Positions 43,455 through 54,912 of a stretch of 64,000 nt of DNA are shown in pieces. The position numbers and the translations under genes are program-made. Each line of letters starts with the position of its first letter. The stretch's first letter is position 1. The DNA is from an uncultured Bacteroidota bacterium. Lineage in GTDB: Bacteria; Bacteroidota; Bacteroidia; Flavobacteriales; Flavobacteriaceae. The stretch is from the NCBI GenBank assembly GCA_902598525.1, contig CACKBZ010000004.1, positions 1-64,000 on the forward strand, read 5' to 3'. The notes under the pieces are model-generated. The model saw only the letters and a program-made list of their open reading frames with translations. It was not told where the DNA came from and ran no database searches.

Positions 43455-46374
43455 ATTTTCTCTTTTTGTATGAGTCAAACATTATTGGTGTTGCTATAAA
43501 CACAGATGAGTATGTACCTACCATTACACCAATAATTAATGCAAACATAAATCCTCTTATTGATTCACCTCCGAAAATAAAAATTGCTGTAAGTACAATT
43601 AGAGTAGTTAGTGAAGTGTTTAAAGTTCTACTTAATGTACTGTTGAGAGCAGTATTCACTGTAGTTTCGCTATCCCAAGAAGAATGTATCTTGAAAAACT
43701 CACGAATTCTATCAAACACTACAACTGTATCATTTAGGGAATAACCAATAACTGTTAGGAGCGCAGCAATAAATGCTTGATTTATCTCCATATTGAAAGG
43801 CATAATTTTATAAGTCAATGAAAAAATTCCTAGAACTATGAGAACATCATGGAAAACAGCTGAAACAGCACCAAGAGAAAACTGCCATTTTTGAAATCTC
43901 AATAGAATATAAAAGAAAACAATAACGAGAGATCCAAAAATAGCCCATACAGAATTTTGCTTAATATCGTCAGCTATGGTTGGACCAACTTTTATGCTTG
44001 ACATTATACCTAAGTTTTCGCCCGAGGAAAACTCATCAAATGTTAAAGGCTGAGTATATACGTTATTTAAGCCTTCAAATAACATATTTTTAATTTCGTT
44101 ATCAACCTCGAGACCCTCTTGATCTACTTTATATTTTGTAGTTATTTTAAGTTGATTTGCCGAACCAAAAGTTTTAACCTCGGCACTACCAAATGAAGTA
44201 TTTAACGTTGATTCTATATCAGCAGATTTAACTTCTTTATCAAACCTTACTATGTAAGATCTTCCGCCTAAAAAATCAACACCCTGATTCAACCCTTGAA
44301 ATACTAATGAGCTTAAGCTTATAAGTATAAGAAATGTTGAAATAATATATGTAGTTTTTCTTTTTCCTAAAAACTTAATTTTAAGATTACTAAAAAGATC
44401 TTTTGTAGTTTTAGTTGAGAATGAAAGTTTACCTGTTTTAAATACTCTGTTGTCTATTAACAATCTAGTAATAAAGATTGCAGTGAATAATGATGTAGCA
44501 ATTCCGATTAGAAGGGTTGTTGCAAAGCCCTTTATCGGTCCAGTACCAAAAATGTATAGAACTAAAGCTGTTAAACCAGTTGTAATATTAGCATCCAGAA
44601 TTGATGACAATGCATTATTAAAACCATCGTTGATGGACTGTTTTAATCCTTTTTCTTTCTTAAGCTCTTCTCTTACTCTTTCGAAAATTAAAACGTTAGC
44701 ATCAACAGAAATACCAATTGTAAGAACAATTCCCGCAATTCCAGGAAGAGTTAATACAGCACCAAGACCAGCAAGTACTCCGAAAATTAGGACTATATTT
44801 AGTATAAGTGCTATATCTGCGAATATACCAGAAGGGCCATAATAGAATATCATCCAAATTAAAACAAATGTAAGTGCTATTAGAAATGAATAAATACCAC
44901 TATCAATTGCTTCTTGCCCAAGAGATGGTCCAACTACTTCAGACTGAATAATCGATGCTGATGCAGGTAATTTTCCAGCTCTGAGAACATTTGCCAGATC
45001 AATTGCCTCGTTTAAGTTAAAATCTCCTGTAATTTCAGATCTACCCCCACTTATTGCACCTCTTGTTACACCTGGGGCAGAATAAACAATATCATCAAGG
45101 ACTATAGCTATGTTAGAATTTTGTTTATAAGCAACATCTGTGAGATTTTCCCATATTCTAGCACCTTGAGCATTCATTTGCATAGAAACTGCAGGATTTC
45201 CGAGAGCATCATAGCTTTGAGCTGCGTCGACAACAACACCACCACTTAGAGGAGGTAAATCATCTCTATTAGACTTAATAGCATAAAGATCAGAAAGACC
45301 ATCTTGATCTACCTTACCCCAAACAAATTTTGCATATCTATAATCTCGAGGTAAAAGCTTTCTAACCTCAGGCATTGAAAGGTATGAATTTACTAAATCT
45401 TGATCTCTTGGTAAAAATCTTGCGATTACAGGGCCTCCCTGAAAACTGTAAGTTCTTACTAAACTAAGAAGAGGGTTTGAAGTGTTTTGAATAGTATCTG
45501 ATGATTGTTCTACCTCAGATAAAAGATCATCAATATCTGATTCATCAGAATCGATATCCTGATTTTCAAGCTCAAGAGATGATAAGTATTGGTTTGCAGA
45601 TATTAAAAAACTAACAAGTTCATCATTTTTGTGAGTTTCCCAAAATTCAAGTTGAGCAGTGCTTTGAAGTAAATTTTGGATTCTGTCAATATCCTTGGCT
45701 CCAGGAAGTTCAATCAATATTCTCCCAGATGAACCTAATCTTTGAATGTTTGGTTGAGTAACACCAAATTTATCAATACGTTTTCTTAATACTTCAAATG
45801 CTGATACAATTGATTCATCAATCTTAGATCTTAATATTGACTTCATATCATCATCCGTAGTCTCGAAAGAGACCTCAGAACTTAATGTTCTATTACCAAA
45901 GATTTCAGGTGATGTAAGTCTAGTTTCATCAGAGTTTGAGTCAAAAGCTTCAAAAAATGACTCAAGATATGTTTGGTCAGATTGTTTTTGAAGATTATCA
46001 GCATCATCTAGTGCCTGAATAAACTTTTCATTGACTGAGTTTTCTGCAAGACCTTTAAGTAAATCTTTTATCGAGATTTGTAGGATTACATTAATACCAC
46101 CTTTTAAATCTAAACCTTGGTTTAACTCTTTTTGTTTTGCATCATTGTAGGAAGAATAAATTAAAACTGGAAGATCTCCAATTGAATCAAGAAATCTAAT
46201 TTCTTCTCTTGCTCTTTTTTCTGCAAATGAAATTTCATCTTCTGAAATTTTTTCTATTGCTGCATTCCTAGCCTTATTTTCAAGAGTATTTGATATAAAG
46301 GTAAAAGAAAGTTGATATATACTTACTATACCAAATAAAATCGCAAAAGTTTTAATTAACGAATTTCCTTGCAT
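43438..46374 (-). CDS. secDF: protein translocase subunit SecDF (fused)
   Basis: 978 residues, the SecD and SecF halves in one chain as usual in Bacteroidota. The SecD half has the P1 domain motif GLDLKGGINVIL (about 77), LGSSGRILIELPGAKD and the membrane part with GPSLGQEAIDSGIYSF, then GIVLTIGISVDANVLIFERVREE. The SecF half starts near QGLNQGVDFLGGRSYIVRF, with ALLTVIGYSLNDTVVVFDRIRE. It uses the proton gradient to help finish Sec export. A TATATTTG box is found 19 bases upstream of the ATG. It converges with lgt. Confidence 0.96.
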   Translation of the reverse strand: MQGNSLIKTFAILFGIVSIYQLSFTFISNTLENKARNAAIEKISEDEISFAEKRAREEIRFLDSIGDLPVLIYSSYNDAKQKELNQGLDLKGGINVILQISIKDLLKGLAENSVNEKFIQALDDADNLQKQSDQTYLESFFEAFDSNSDETRLTSPEIFGNRTLSSEVSFETTDDDMKSILRSKIDESIVSAFEVLRKRIDKFGVTQPNIQRLGSSGRILIELPGAKDIDRIQNLLQSTAQLEFWETHKNDELVSFLISANQYLSSLELENQDIDSDESDIDDLLSEVEQSSDTIQNTSNPLLSLVRTYSFQGGPVIARFLPRDQDLVNSYLSMPEVRKLLPRDYRYAKFVWGKVDQDGLSDLYAIKSNRDDLPPLSGGVVVDAAQSYDALGNPAVSMQMNAQGARIWENLTDVAYKQNSNIAIVLDDIVYSAPGVTRGAISGGRSEITGDFNLNEAIDLANVLRAGKLPASASIIQSEVVGPSLGQEAIDSGIYSFLIALTFVLIWMIFYYGPSGIFADIALILNIVLIFGVLAGLGAVLTLPGIAGIVLTIGISVDANVLIFERVREELKKEKGLKQSINDGFNNALSSILDANITTGLTALVLYIFGTGPIKGFATTLLIGIATSLFTAIFITRLLIDNRVFKTGKLSFSTKTTKDLFSNLKIKFLGKRKTTYIISTFLILISLSSLVFQGLNQGVDFLGGRSYIVRFDKEVKSADIESTLNTSFGSAEVKTFGSANQLKITTKYKVDQEGLEVDNEIKNMLFEGLNNVYTQPLTFDEFSSGENLGIMSSIKVGPTIADDIKQNSVWAIFGSLVIVFFYILLRFQKWQFSLGAVSAVFHDVLIVLGIFSLTYKIMPFNMEINQAFIAALLTVIGYSLNDTVVVFDRIREFFKIHSSWDSETTVNTALNSTLSRTLNTSLTTLIVLTAIFIFGGESIRGFMFALIIGVMVGTYSSVFIATPIMFDSYKKRKSNLQT

Positions 46375-46393
46375 GATAAATTTATAATGCCTG

Positions 46394-46401
46394 CAAATAT
46401 A
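46394..46401 (-). promoter_or_regulatory. TAnnTTTG -7 box for secDF
   Basis: TATATTTG on the minus strand, 19 bases from the secDF ATG. Confidence 0.45.
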
Positions 46402-46430
46402 AGATTAGAATGTTAATCAAACAACTTTAT

Positions 46431-47363
46431 CTAAATTAAACCAATAAGGGAGGAGTTTGTTTCCTTTACAGCTTTAATACTATTTTTAAACATTTCTAAT
46501 TCTTTATTGCTTAGATCTAATTCTACAACTTCTTCAAATCCATCTTTACCAATTAATACCGGAACTCCAATACATAGATCTTTAGCTCCATATTCTCCAT
46601 CTAGCAAAACAGAACAAGGAAGTATTTCTTTGGTATCATTTAAAATAGCATTTACTAAATATGAAACAGAAGCTCCAGGAGCGTACCAAGCTGATGTTCC
46701 TAGAAGTTTTGTCAATGTAGCTCCTCCAACCATTGTATTTGACGCAATTTCCGTAATCTGATTTTCCGATAAGATTTTTGTCAATAATTTATTATTACAT
46801 TTTGCTAAAGATATTATGGGTATCATAGTAGTGTCTCCATGACCACCTATAACCATAGCTTCAATTTCATGTTGAGAGCAGCCTGTTGCTTTTGATATAT
46901 ATGTTTTAAATCTTGAACTATCTAGGATACCACCCATTCCAATTATTCTATTTTTAGGTAATTTAAATGATTGATTGATTAAATACGTCATTGTATCCAT
47001 AGGATTTGAAACAACAATAATTATTGCATTAGGAGAATAATCAAGAAGATTTTCTGTTACAGATTTGACTATTCCAGCATTGATACCTATTAGCTCTTCC
47101 CTTGTCATTCCTGGCTTTCTTGGAATACCAGAAGTAATTACAACAATATCACTATCAGCAGTTTTAGTATAATTATTAGTAACACCATATACTTTTGAAG
47201 TAAATCCAAGTGTACTTTTAGTCTGAGTAAGATCTAAGGCTTTACCTTCAGCGAAACCCTCCTTAATATCTAGAAGAACAATTTCTTCTGCAATTTGTTT
47301 TATTAGTATGTATTCTGCACAAGAGGCACCGACATTACCCGCTCCAACAATTGTTACTTTCAT
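46431..47363 (-). CDS. mdh: malate dehydrogenase (lactate-dehydrogenase-like type)
   Basis: 310 residues of the LDH/MDH superfamily. The NAD-binding GAGNVGASCAEYI lies near residue 7, and the mobile loop GIPRKPGMTREELIGINAGI has arginine residues for a dicarboxylate substrate. IVVSNPMDTMTYL and the catalytic histidine in VIGGHGDTTMIP follow. It oxidises malate to oxaloacetate in the TCA cycle. The start is an ATG 2 bases after the gyrB stop; gyrB, mdh and possibly secDF run in the same direction. Confidence 0.95.
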   Translation of the reverse strand: MKVTIVGAGNVGASCAEYILIKQIAEEIVLLDIKEGFAEGKALDLTQTKSTLGFTSKVYGVTNNYTKTADSDIVVITSGIPRKPGMTREELIGINAGIVKSVTENLLDYSPNAIIIVVSNPMDTMTYLINQSFKLPKNRIIGMGGILDSSRFKTYISKATGCSQHEIEAMVIGGHGDTTMIPIISLAKCNNKLLTKILSENQITEIASNTMVGGATLTKLLGTSAWYAPGASVSYLVNAILNDTKEILPCSVLLDGEYGAKDLCIGVPVLIGKDGFEEVVELDLSNKELEMFKNSIKAVKETNSSLIGLI

Positions 47364-47365
47364 AA

Positions 47366-49315
<1,950 letters not shown>

Positions 49316-49405
49316 TTAGCTAATAGAATATACCTGTAAATATACTAAAAAATGATGGTGAAGATGTTCTGTAAAGTCTAGTATTTATAGTAACTTATCA
49401 ACATT

Positions 49406-51073
49406 TTATTCATAAGATTCATTATGAATATTTGATATAGATCTACCACTTGGATCATTAAGATTTTTAAATGATTCATCCCATTTAAGAGCATGAGGTG
49501 TACTACATGCAACAGAAGGAACAGAAGGAACGGATTTCGCAGCTGCATTACTAGGAAAATGTTCATAAAAAATAGTCCTGTAATAGTATTCTTCTTTATT
49601 CAGTGGAGTGTTAATTGGGAATATATCTGATGCTTTTTTTAGATCAAGATCTGAAACCTCTTTAGAGACTAGTTCTTTTAAACTATCAATCCATGAATAC
49701 CCCACTCCATCAGAAAATTGTTCTTTCTGTCTCCATAAAACACTTTCAGGCAGGTATTCTTTAAAAGCTTCTCTAAGGACCCATTTTTCTATCCTTCCGT
49801 TTTTAATCATTTTATCGTCAGGATTAATAGTCATAGCTGTTTCAATAAATTCTTTATCCAGAAAAGGTACCCTTCCTTCAATTCCCCATGCGGCTAAAGA
49901 TTTATTTGCTCTTAGACAGTCATATTGATGAAGCTTATCAAGTTTCCTTACAGTTTCCTCATGGAACTCTTTAGAGTCTGGAGCTTTATGAAAATATAAG
50001 TATCCTCCAAATAATTCATCTGCTCCCTCACCAGAAAGTACCATTTTAATACCTAAGGATTTTATTGCTCTTGCCATCAAATACATTGGTGTTGAAGCTC
50101 TAACAGTTGTAATATCATATGTTTCCAAATGATAGATAACATCTCTAATAGCATCAATCCCTTCTTGAACAGTAAAATTTATTTCATGATGAACAGTTCC
50201 AATATGATCTGCGACAATCTTAGCTGCCTTAAGGTCTGGAGCTCCTTTAAGTCCAACAGAGAATGAATGAAGCTGAGGCCACCATGCTTCTTGTTTATCT
50301 CCAGTCTCAATTCTTTTTGATGCAAATTTTTTAGCTAAAGCTGAAGTTATAGATGAATCAAGTCCACCAGAAAGTAAAACTCCATACGGTACATCACTCA
50401 TAAGTTGTCTTTTTACTGCATCAGAAAGGGAATCATGAATTTTAGATATGTTTGTTTCTGCATTCTTTACATTATTGAAAGAGGTCCAATCTGGCTTATA
50501 CCACTTTTTTATCTCCATATCATTACTGCACAGATAATGTCCAGGTGGAAAAAGCTCAATTTTATCACATACCCCTTCTAAAGACTTCAATTCTGAAGAA
50601 ACATAAAATACATTTTTGTCATCCCAACCCATATATAATGGTATTATTCCCATATGATCTCTAGCAATCAAATAAGTATTTGTTGAAGAATCATAAAGTG
50701 CAAAAGCGAATATTCCATTTAGGTCATTAAGAAAATTAACGCCTTTCAACTCATATAAAGGAATTATTACTTCGCAGTCAGATTGAGTTTTAAAACTGTA
50801 GTCTTTTAAAGAATTTTGCCTAAGGATTTGATGATTATATATTTCACCATTAACGGCAACTATTTTTTTACCATCTTGAGAAATTAAAGGTTGTTTTCCA
50901 GATGTAGGATCAACTATAGCAAGTCTTTCATGAGCTAAAATAGCATTATCATTTGAGTAGATTCCACTCCAATCTGGACCACGATGCCTGACTTTTTGAG
51001 CCATTTTTAAGACATTTGATCTAATTAACTCTTTATTATCCTTTATATTAAAGGCACAAACTATTCCACACAT
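49406..51073 (-). CDS. asnB: asparagine synthetase B (glutamine-hydrolysing)
   Basis: 555 residues. Cysteine 2 (MCGIVCAFN) is the glutaminase nucleophile, with VRHRGPDWSGIY, NGEIYNHQ and SDCEVIIPLYE in the N-terminal class II amidotransferase domain. The synthetase domain has the PP-loop VLLSGGLDSSITSALAKKF, VLSGEGADELFGGY and RVPFLDKEFIETAM. It makes asparagine from aspartate and glutamine. It starts 3 bases after the amidohydrolase stop and probably shares its transcript. About 90 bases of AT-rich DNA without recognisable content separate it from gyrB. Confidence 0.97.
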   Translation of the reverse strand: MCGIVCAFNIKDNKELIRSNVLKMAQKVRHRGPDWSGIYSNDNAILAHERLAIVDPTSGKQPLISQDGKKIVAVNGEIYNHQILRQNSLKDYSFKTQSDCEVIIPLYELKGVNFLNDLNGIFAFALYDSSTNTYLIARDHMGIIPLYMGWDDKNVFYVSSELKSLEGVCDKIELFPPGHYLCSNDMEIKKWYKPDWTSFNNVKNAETNISKIHDSLSDAVKRQLMSDVPYGVLLSGGLDSSITSALAKKFASKRIETGDKQEAWWPQLHSFSVGLKGAPDLKAAKIVADHIGTVHHEINFTVQEGIDAIRDVIYHLETYDITTVRASTPMYLMARAIKSLGIKMVLSGEGADELFGGYLYFHKAPDSKEFHEETVRKLDKLHQYDCLRANKSLAAWGIEGRVPFLDKEFIETAMTINPDDKMIKNGRIEKWVLREAFKEYLPESVLWRQKEQFSDGVGYSWIDSLKELVSKEVSDLDLKKASDIFPINTPLNKEEYYYRTIFYEHFPSNAAAKSVPSVPSVACSTPHALKWDESFKNLNDPSGRSISNIHNESYE

Positions 51074-51076
51074 ATA

Positions 51077-52702
51077 TCAATTAAATCTTCTGTTAAATAC
51101 AAGCTCGCCGTTTACGAATGTTGCAACAATTTTAGTATTAGGAATTCTATTTTCCTGTATATTGAGTAGATCATTATCAAGAATGATAAAGTCTGCAAAC
51201 TTTCCCACTTCAATGCTTCCCTTTTCGTTCTCTTCAAAATTTGCATATGCTCCATGTCTTGTCATCCCAATAAGAGCCTCAAGTCTAGAAAGTGCATTTT
51301 CAGTTTGAAATCCATCTTCTGGATATTCATTAATATCTTTTCTTACAACAGCTGAGTAGAAAGTCATTATAGGACTAACATCTTCTACTGGAAAATCAGT
51401 TCCCAAAGCAATGACATTGGATTTATTTAATAGCGATTTATATGCATATGCATTTTCAGCTCTTTTTTTACCAATTCTATCATAAAGCCAATACATATCA
51501 CTTGTTGCATGAGTCGGCTGTACAGATGGAATTATTTTGTAGTTAAAAAGGTCGATGTCATCTTCAGATATTACCTGTGCATGTTCAATTCTCCATCGAG
51601 GATCTCTATAATCAAAAAGTGCATCTCTGTATGCATTAAGAACAATCCTATTGGCTCTATCTCCAATTGCATGAGTATTCATTTGAAATTTAGTGCCTGC
51701 AAGTTTAAAGGCCAAGCTAGATATTGAATCAATTGGAGTAACAATAATTCCTTTGTGACCTTTTCTATCACTATAATCATCAATTAATAGAGCACCTCTT
51801 GAACCTAAAGCTCCATCTACATATACTTTAACAGATCTTACATTTAATCTATCAGTTTTATATGGACCTGTTTTCAAAAAATGATTTATTGAACTGGAGT
51901 CATTTTGGATCATTGCATACATTCTAATTTTTAGAATTCCATCTTGATGTAACTCATCAATTAAATCGATTTGATTTTTTGTTAATCCAGCGTCAGAAAT
52001 AGTTGTTAAACCATTTTTAAATGCTATCTCTTGTGCACTTAGTAAAGCTTTAATTGCTTCATCTTTTGATGGTTCAGGGATGATCTTATCAACTAAATTC
52101 ATTGAGTTATCAATTAATACACCTGTAAGCTTTCCTCTATCGATAATAATCTCACCGCCATTAACTTTGGTAGAGAGATCAATTCCAGCAAGGTCTAGCA
52201 CAAAATCATTAACTAAATATGCGTGACCATCAATTCTTCTAAGAATAACTGGTTTATCTGGAAATGCCTTATTTAAAACATCATTTGAAGGAAGACTCTT
52301 TTTTGTCCAATCATTCTGATCCCAGCCCCTACCAATAATAAAACTTGGATTATTCTGAATATTAAATTCTTGAAGTCTTTCAATTATTTCGTCTAAACTA
52401 TTTGTATTTTTTAAATCAACTTGATTCGTATAATAACCAAGATCATAAAAATGGGCATGAGAATCTATAAAACCAGGATAAATCGGTAATTCTTGGGCAT
52501 TAATAACATTTGACGATGTATAATTTGAAAAAATTTCGTCACCACCAACATATACAAACTTTCCATCTTTAACAGCTAGTGAAGAATAAGAATTATAAGA
52601 TTCATCAGCTGAAAAAATAGATGCATTATGAACTATTAAATCTACTCGATCCGAACAAGAGCTTAATAAAACCAAACAAAGAATGAAGACTTTTTTACCC
52701 AT
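51077..52702 (-). CDS. amidohydrolase lipoprotein, YtcJ-like
   Basis: 541 residues. Lipoprotein signal with cysteine 16 (FILCLVLLSSCSDR). Metal-dependent amidohydrolase of the YtcJ/AmyR group: the metal ligands HAH in GFIDSHAHFYDLG, the long insertion near DGALGSRGALLIDDYS, THAIGDRANR, WRIEHAQVI and the last aspartate in GTDFPVEDVSP. Family members hydrolyse amide or imide bonds in diverse substrates, so the true substrate is unknown; the signal places it in the periplasm or at the surface. It is followed after 3 bases by asnB. Confidence 0.9.
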   Translation of the reverse strand: MGKKVFILCLVLLSSCSDRVDLIVHNASIFSADESYNSYSSLAVKDGKFVYVGGDEIFSNYTSSNVINAQELPIYPGFIDSHAHFYDLGYYTNQVDLKNTNSLDEIIERLQEFNIQNNPSFIIGRGWDQNDWTKKSLPSNDVLNKAFPDKPVILRRIDGHAYLVNDFVLDLAGIDLSTKVNGGEIIIDRGKLTGVLIDNSMNLVDKIIPEPSKDEAIKALLSAQEIAFKNGLTTISDAGLTKNQIDLIDELHQDGILKIRMYAMIQNDSSSINHFLKTGPYKTDRLNVRSVKVYVDGALGSRGALLIDDYSDRKGHKGIIVTPIDSISSLAFKLAGTKFQMNTHAIGDRANRIVLNAYRDALFDYRDPRWRIEHAQVISEDDIDLFNYKIIPSVQPTHATSDMYWLYDRIGKKRAENAYAYKSLLNKSNVIALGTDFPVEDVSPIMTFYSAVVRKDINEYPEDGFQTENALSRLEALIGMTRHGAYANFEENEKGSIEVGKFADFIILDNDLLNIQENRIPNTKIVATFVNGELVFNRRFN

Positions 52703-52806
52703 AAAAAAATAATGTACAAATTAAGTCAAATGATGTTTATATAGCAAAAAAAAACTTAATAATAATTAATAAAAAAAATTAATTATTTGTTACATTCATA
52801 AACAAT

Positions 52807-53481
52807 ATGTCAATAGTTAAAATTTTAAATACCGACTTACATATAGGCAAAAAAAATATTTTAAATGATATAAACTTTCAATTAGATGATGGTGAATTAA
52901 TTTTTTTAATTGGTAAAACGGGAAGTGGGAAAACAACATTTATTAATTCAATTTTTGGTAACCTAGAAATAGTAAAGTCTAAAAAGTTTAAGGTATTAGA
53001 TTTTGACCTAACATCAATTAGCGAAAAAGAAATTCCTTTTTTAAGAAGAAAAATTGGATTTGTATTTCAGGATTTCAAATTACTTAAAGATAGATCAATA
53101 TACAGTAATCTAGAGTTTGTTTTAAAAGCTACTGGCCAAAAAAATAATTCAGAAATTAACAATAGAATTAATGAGGTTTTAGACTTAGTTGGAATCAAAA
53201 CTTCTTTAGATAAATTTCCCGGAGAGTTATCAGGGGGCGAACAACAAAGAATAGCAATTTCAAGATCATTATTAAATAATCCAAAGTTAATAATAGCTGA
53301 TGAACCTACCGGGAATCTAGATCCAGATACTAGTCTTGAGATAATTGATCTATTTCAAAGACTTAATAAAATGGGCACATCAATAATAATAGCTACTCAT
53401 GATTATAATCTTATTCACAAGCTTGAGGGTAAAATATTTAAGTGTGAAGATGGAAGAGTATTTGAAGTTAAAAGGAAATAA
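52807..53481 (+). CDS. ftsE: cell-division ABC ATPase FtsE
   Basis: 224 residues of a stand-alone ABC ATPase: Walker A LIGKTGSGKTTFI, the FtsE-typical FLRRKIGFVFQDFKLLKDRSIYSNLEFVL, signature ELSGGEQQRIAI, Walker B LIIADEPTGNLDP and ATHDYNLIHKL. FtsE works with FtsX to activate cell-wall hydrolases at the septum. FtsX is not adjacent here. A LolD- or MacB-like ATPase is the alternative, since these share the LSGGEQQR region, but the QDFKLL motif supports FtsE. kdsA follows 17 bases on. Confidence 0.82.
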   Translation: MSIVKILNTDLHIGKKNILNDINFQLDDGELIFLIGKTGSGKTTFINSIFGNLEIVKSKKFKVLDFDLTSISEKEIPFLRRKIGFVFQDFKLLKDRSIYSNLEFVLKATGQKNNSEINNRINEVLDLVGIKTSLDKFPGELSGGEQQRIAISRSLLNNPKLIIADEPTGNLDPDTSLEIIDLFQRLNKMGTSIIIATHDYNLIHKLEGKIFKCEDGRVFEVKRK

Positions 53482-53497
53482 TTATTAATATTGAACT

Positions 53498-54298
53498 ATG
53501 ATTACAAATAACATTAAAAAGGATAAATTTTTAGTAGTTTCAGGACCATGTGTTATTGAGGGAGAGGATATTGCTTTTAAAATAGCAGAAAAGTTAGTTT
53601 CTATATGCTCAAAACTTTCATTACCAATTGTTTTTAAAGGTAGCTACAGGAAAGCTAATAGGACTCGTCTAGATAGTTTTACAGGAATTGGTGATACCAA
53701 GGCTTTAAAAATACTTGGAGCTATTGGTTCAAAATTTGAAATCCCAGTTACTACAGATATCCATAGTTCAGTTGAAGCAAAGATGGCAGCTGAATATGTG
53801 GATATAATTCAAATACCTGCTTTCCTTGCCAGACAAACTGATATTTTAGTTAGTGCTGCAAAGACAGGTAAAGTAATTAATATTAAAAAAGGACAATTTA
53901 TGAGTTCAGAAAGTATGAAGCATGCAGTTGATAAAGTAGTTGAATCTGGAAATCAAAAAGTAATGCTTACTGAAAGAGGAACACAATTTGGATACAATGA
54001 TTTAATAGTTGACTTTAGAGGTATCAGTGAGTTAAAAAAACTGGCTCCAACAATATTGGATGTTACTCACTCAGTTCAGAAACCTAATCAAACTTCAGGA
54101 ATTACAGGAGGAAATCCAGAATATATTGAGTCACTGGCAAGAGCGGGTATTGTTAATGGTATTGATGGAATTTTCTTTGAAACACATACTGATAGATCTA
54201 AAGCCAAAAGTGATAGCGCAAATATGTTTGACATAGATAAAGTTGAAGATCTACTAGTAAATCTTTTATCTATAAGAGAAGCCACATCTAAATTTTAG
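53498..54298 (+). CDS. kdsA: 3-deoxy-8-phosphooctulonate synthase (KDO8P synthase)
   Basis: 266 residues of the DAHP/KDO8P synthase barrel: VVSGPCVIEGEDIAFKIAE, KGSYRKANRTRLDSFTGIG, VTTDIHSSVEAKMAAEYVDIIQIPAFLARQTDIL and NIKKGQFMSSESMKHAVDKV. ERGTQFGYNDLIVDFR and ILDVTHSVQKPN follow. It joins arabinose 5-phosphate and phosphoenolpyruvate to make KDO-8-P for the LPS inner core. It follows ftsE on the same strand and ends 44 bases before tmRNA. Confidence 0.96.
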   Translation: MITNNIKKDKFLVVSGPCVIEGEDIAFKIAEKLVSICSKLSLPIVFKGSYRKANRTRLDSFTGIGDTKALKILGAIGSKFEIPVTTDIHSSVEAKMAAEYVDIIQIPAFLARQTDILVSAAKTGKVINIKKGQFMSSESMKHAVDKVVESGNQKVMLTERGTQFGYNDLIVDFRGISELKKLAPTILDVTHSVQKPNQTSGITGGNPEYIESLARAGIVNGIDGIFFETHTDRSKAKSDSANMFDIDKVEDLLVNLLSIREATSKF

Positions 54299-54310
54299 AC
54301 TTATTTATCA

Positions 54311-54318
54311 TATCTTTG
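54311..54318 (+). promoter_or_regulatory. possible -7 box for tmRNA
   Basis: TATCTTTG matches TAnnTTTG 24 bases before the mature 5' end, which would leave a short 5' extension removed by RNase P. A TTG-like -33 is not clear. Confidence 0.4.
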
Positions 54319-54342
54319 CAAATCTTTGTACTTTGAAATTTT

Positions 54343-54738
54343 GGGGTCGACTGGTTTTGACAGCAGGTCTAATTTAGTTATTTGCAAGTCGAGTGTTGAA
54401 AAAAATCTCGTAAATCTATTTTTCAAACTTTAAATGGCGAAAATAACTACGCTCTAGCTGCATAATTGACTGAATTATAGTAGGTCCATGCATATTTCAA
54501 CAAGGTTGAAAAGCTAGATATCTCATAAAAACTTTGATTGGCAGTTTTTATATTTGAGATACCATTAAGTTAATCTAGAGTTTTACAATCACTGGGTAAA
54601 ACTTAAAACTAAAAGTGATAAGGTTAATGTTATGGTTGCTATCTACCTAATATTTTCTCGAAAAATTAAAGATAGATAAACTTGTAGAAGGTAATTTAAT
54701 TACTTGTTTGGACGCGGGTTCGAGTCCCGCCGACTCCA
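54343..54738 (+). ncRNA. ssrA: tmRNA (transfer-messenger RNA)
   Basis: The 5' end GGGGTCG pairs with CGACTCC at 54731-54737, with discriminator A, and keeps the G3-U70 wobble by which alanyl-tRNA synthetase knows the molecule. The tRNA-like T arm is CGGGTTCGAGTCCCG. The resume/tag reading frame at 54436-54465 reads GENNYALAA then TAA, the known flavobacterial-type degradation tag. The middle part holds the pseudoknot-forming repeats, which I did not fold. It frees ribosomes stalled on broken messages with SmpB. Confidence 0.96.
54436..54465 (+). other. tmRNA tag-peptide reading frame
   Basis: GGC GAA AAT AAC TAC GCT CTA GCT GCA TAA encodes GENNYALAA, which follows the charged alanine and marks proteins for ClpXP-type proteolysis. 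Confidence 0.93.
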
Positions 54739-54912
54739 CTATTTATCAAATCATTAAAATACTTATCGTATTTATCATAATTTAATATTATTATATAGGA
54801 TATATTATCAAATCATTAAAATAATTTCATCTTTATGTTAAATAATTTTATTTAAATTCATTCTGAATAATTATTTATTAAATTCGCTGATCAGAAAAAA
54901 TTATACAATTAT
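54739..54912 (+). other. AT-rich gap with a 19-bp direct repeat
   Basis: 174 bases between tmRNA and the first secreted-family gene. TTATCAAATCATTAAAATA occurs at 54743-54761 and again at 54805-54823, spaced 62 bases start to start. The first copy begins 5 bases after the tmRNA 3' end. No promoter box with a full TAnnTTTG match is seen before the next gene. No terminator hairpin for tmRNA is visible. Confidence 0.8.

Noticed and set aside
54743-54823. attL/attR pair of a genomic island at tmRNA
   Set aside because: The repeats lie 5 bases past the tmRNA end and only 62 bases apart, with no integrase nearby; kept as a low-rank finding only.
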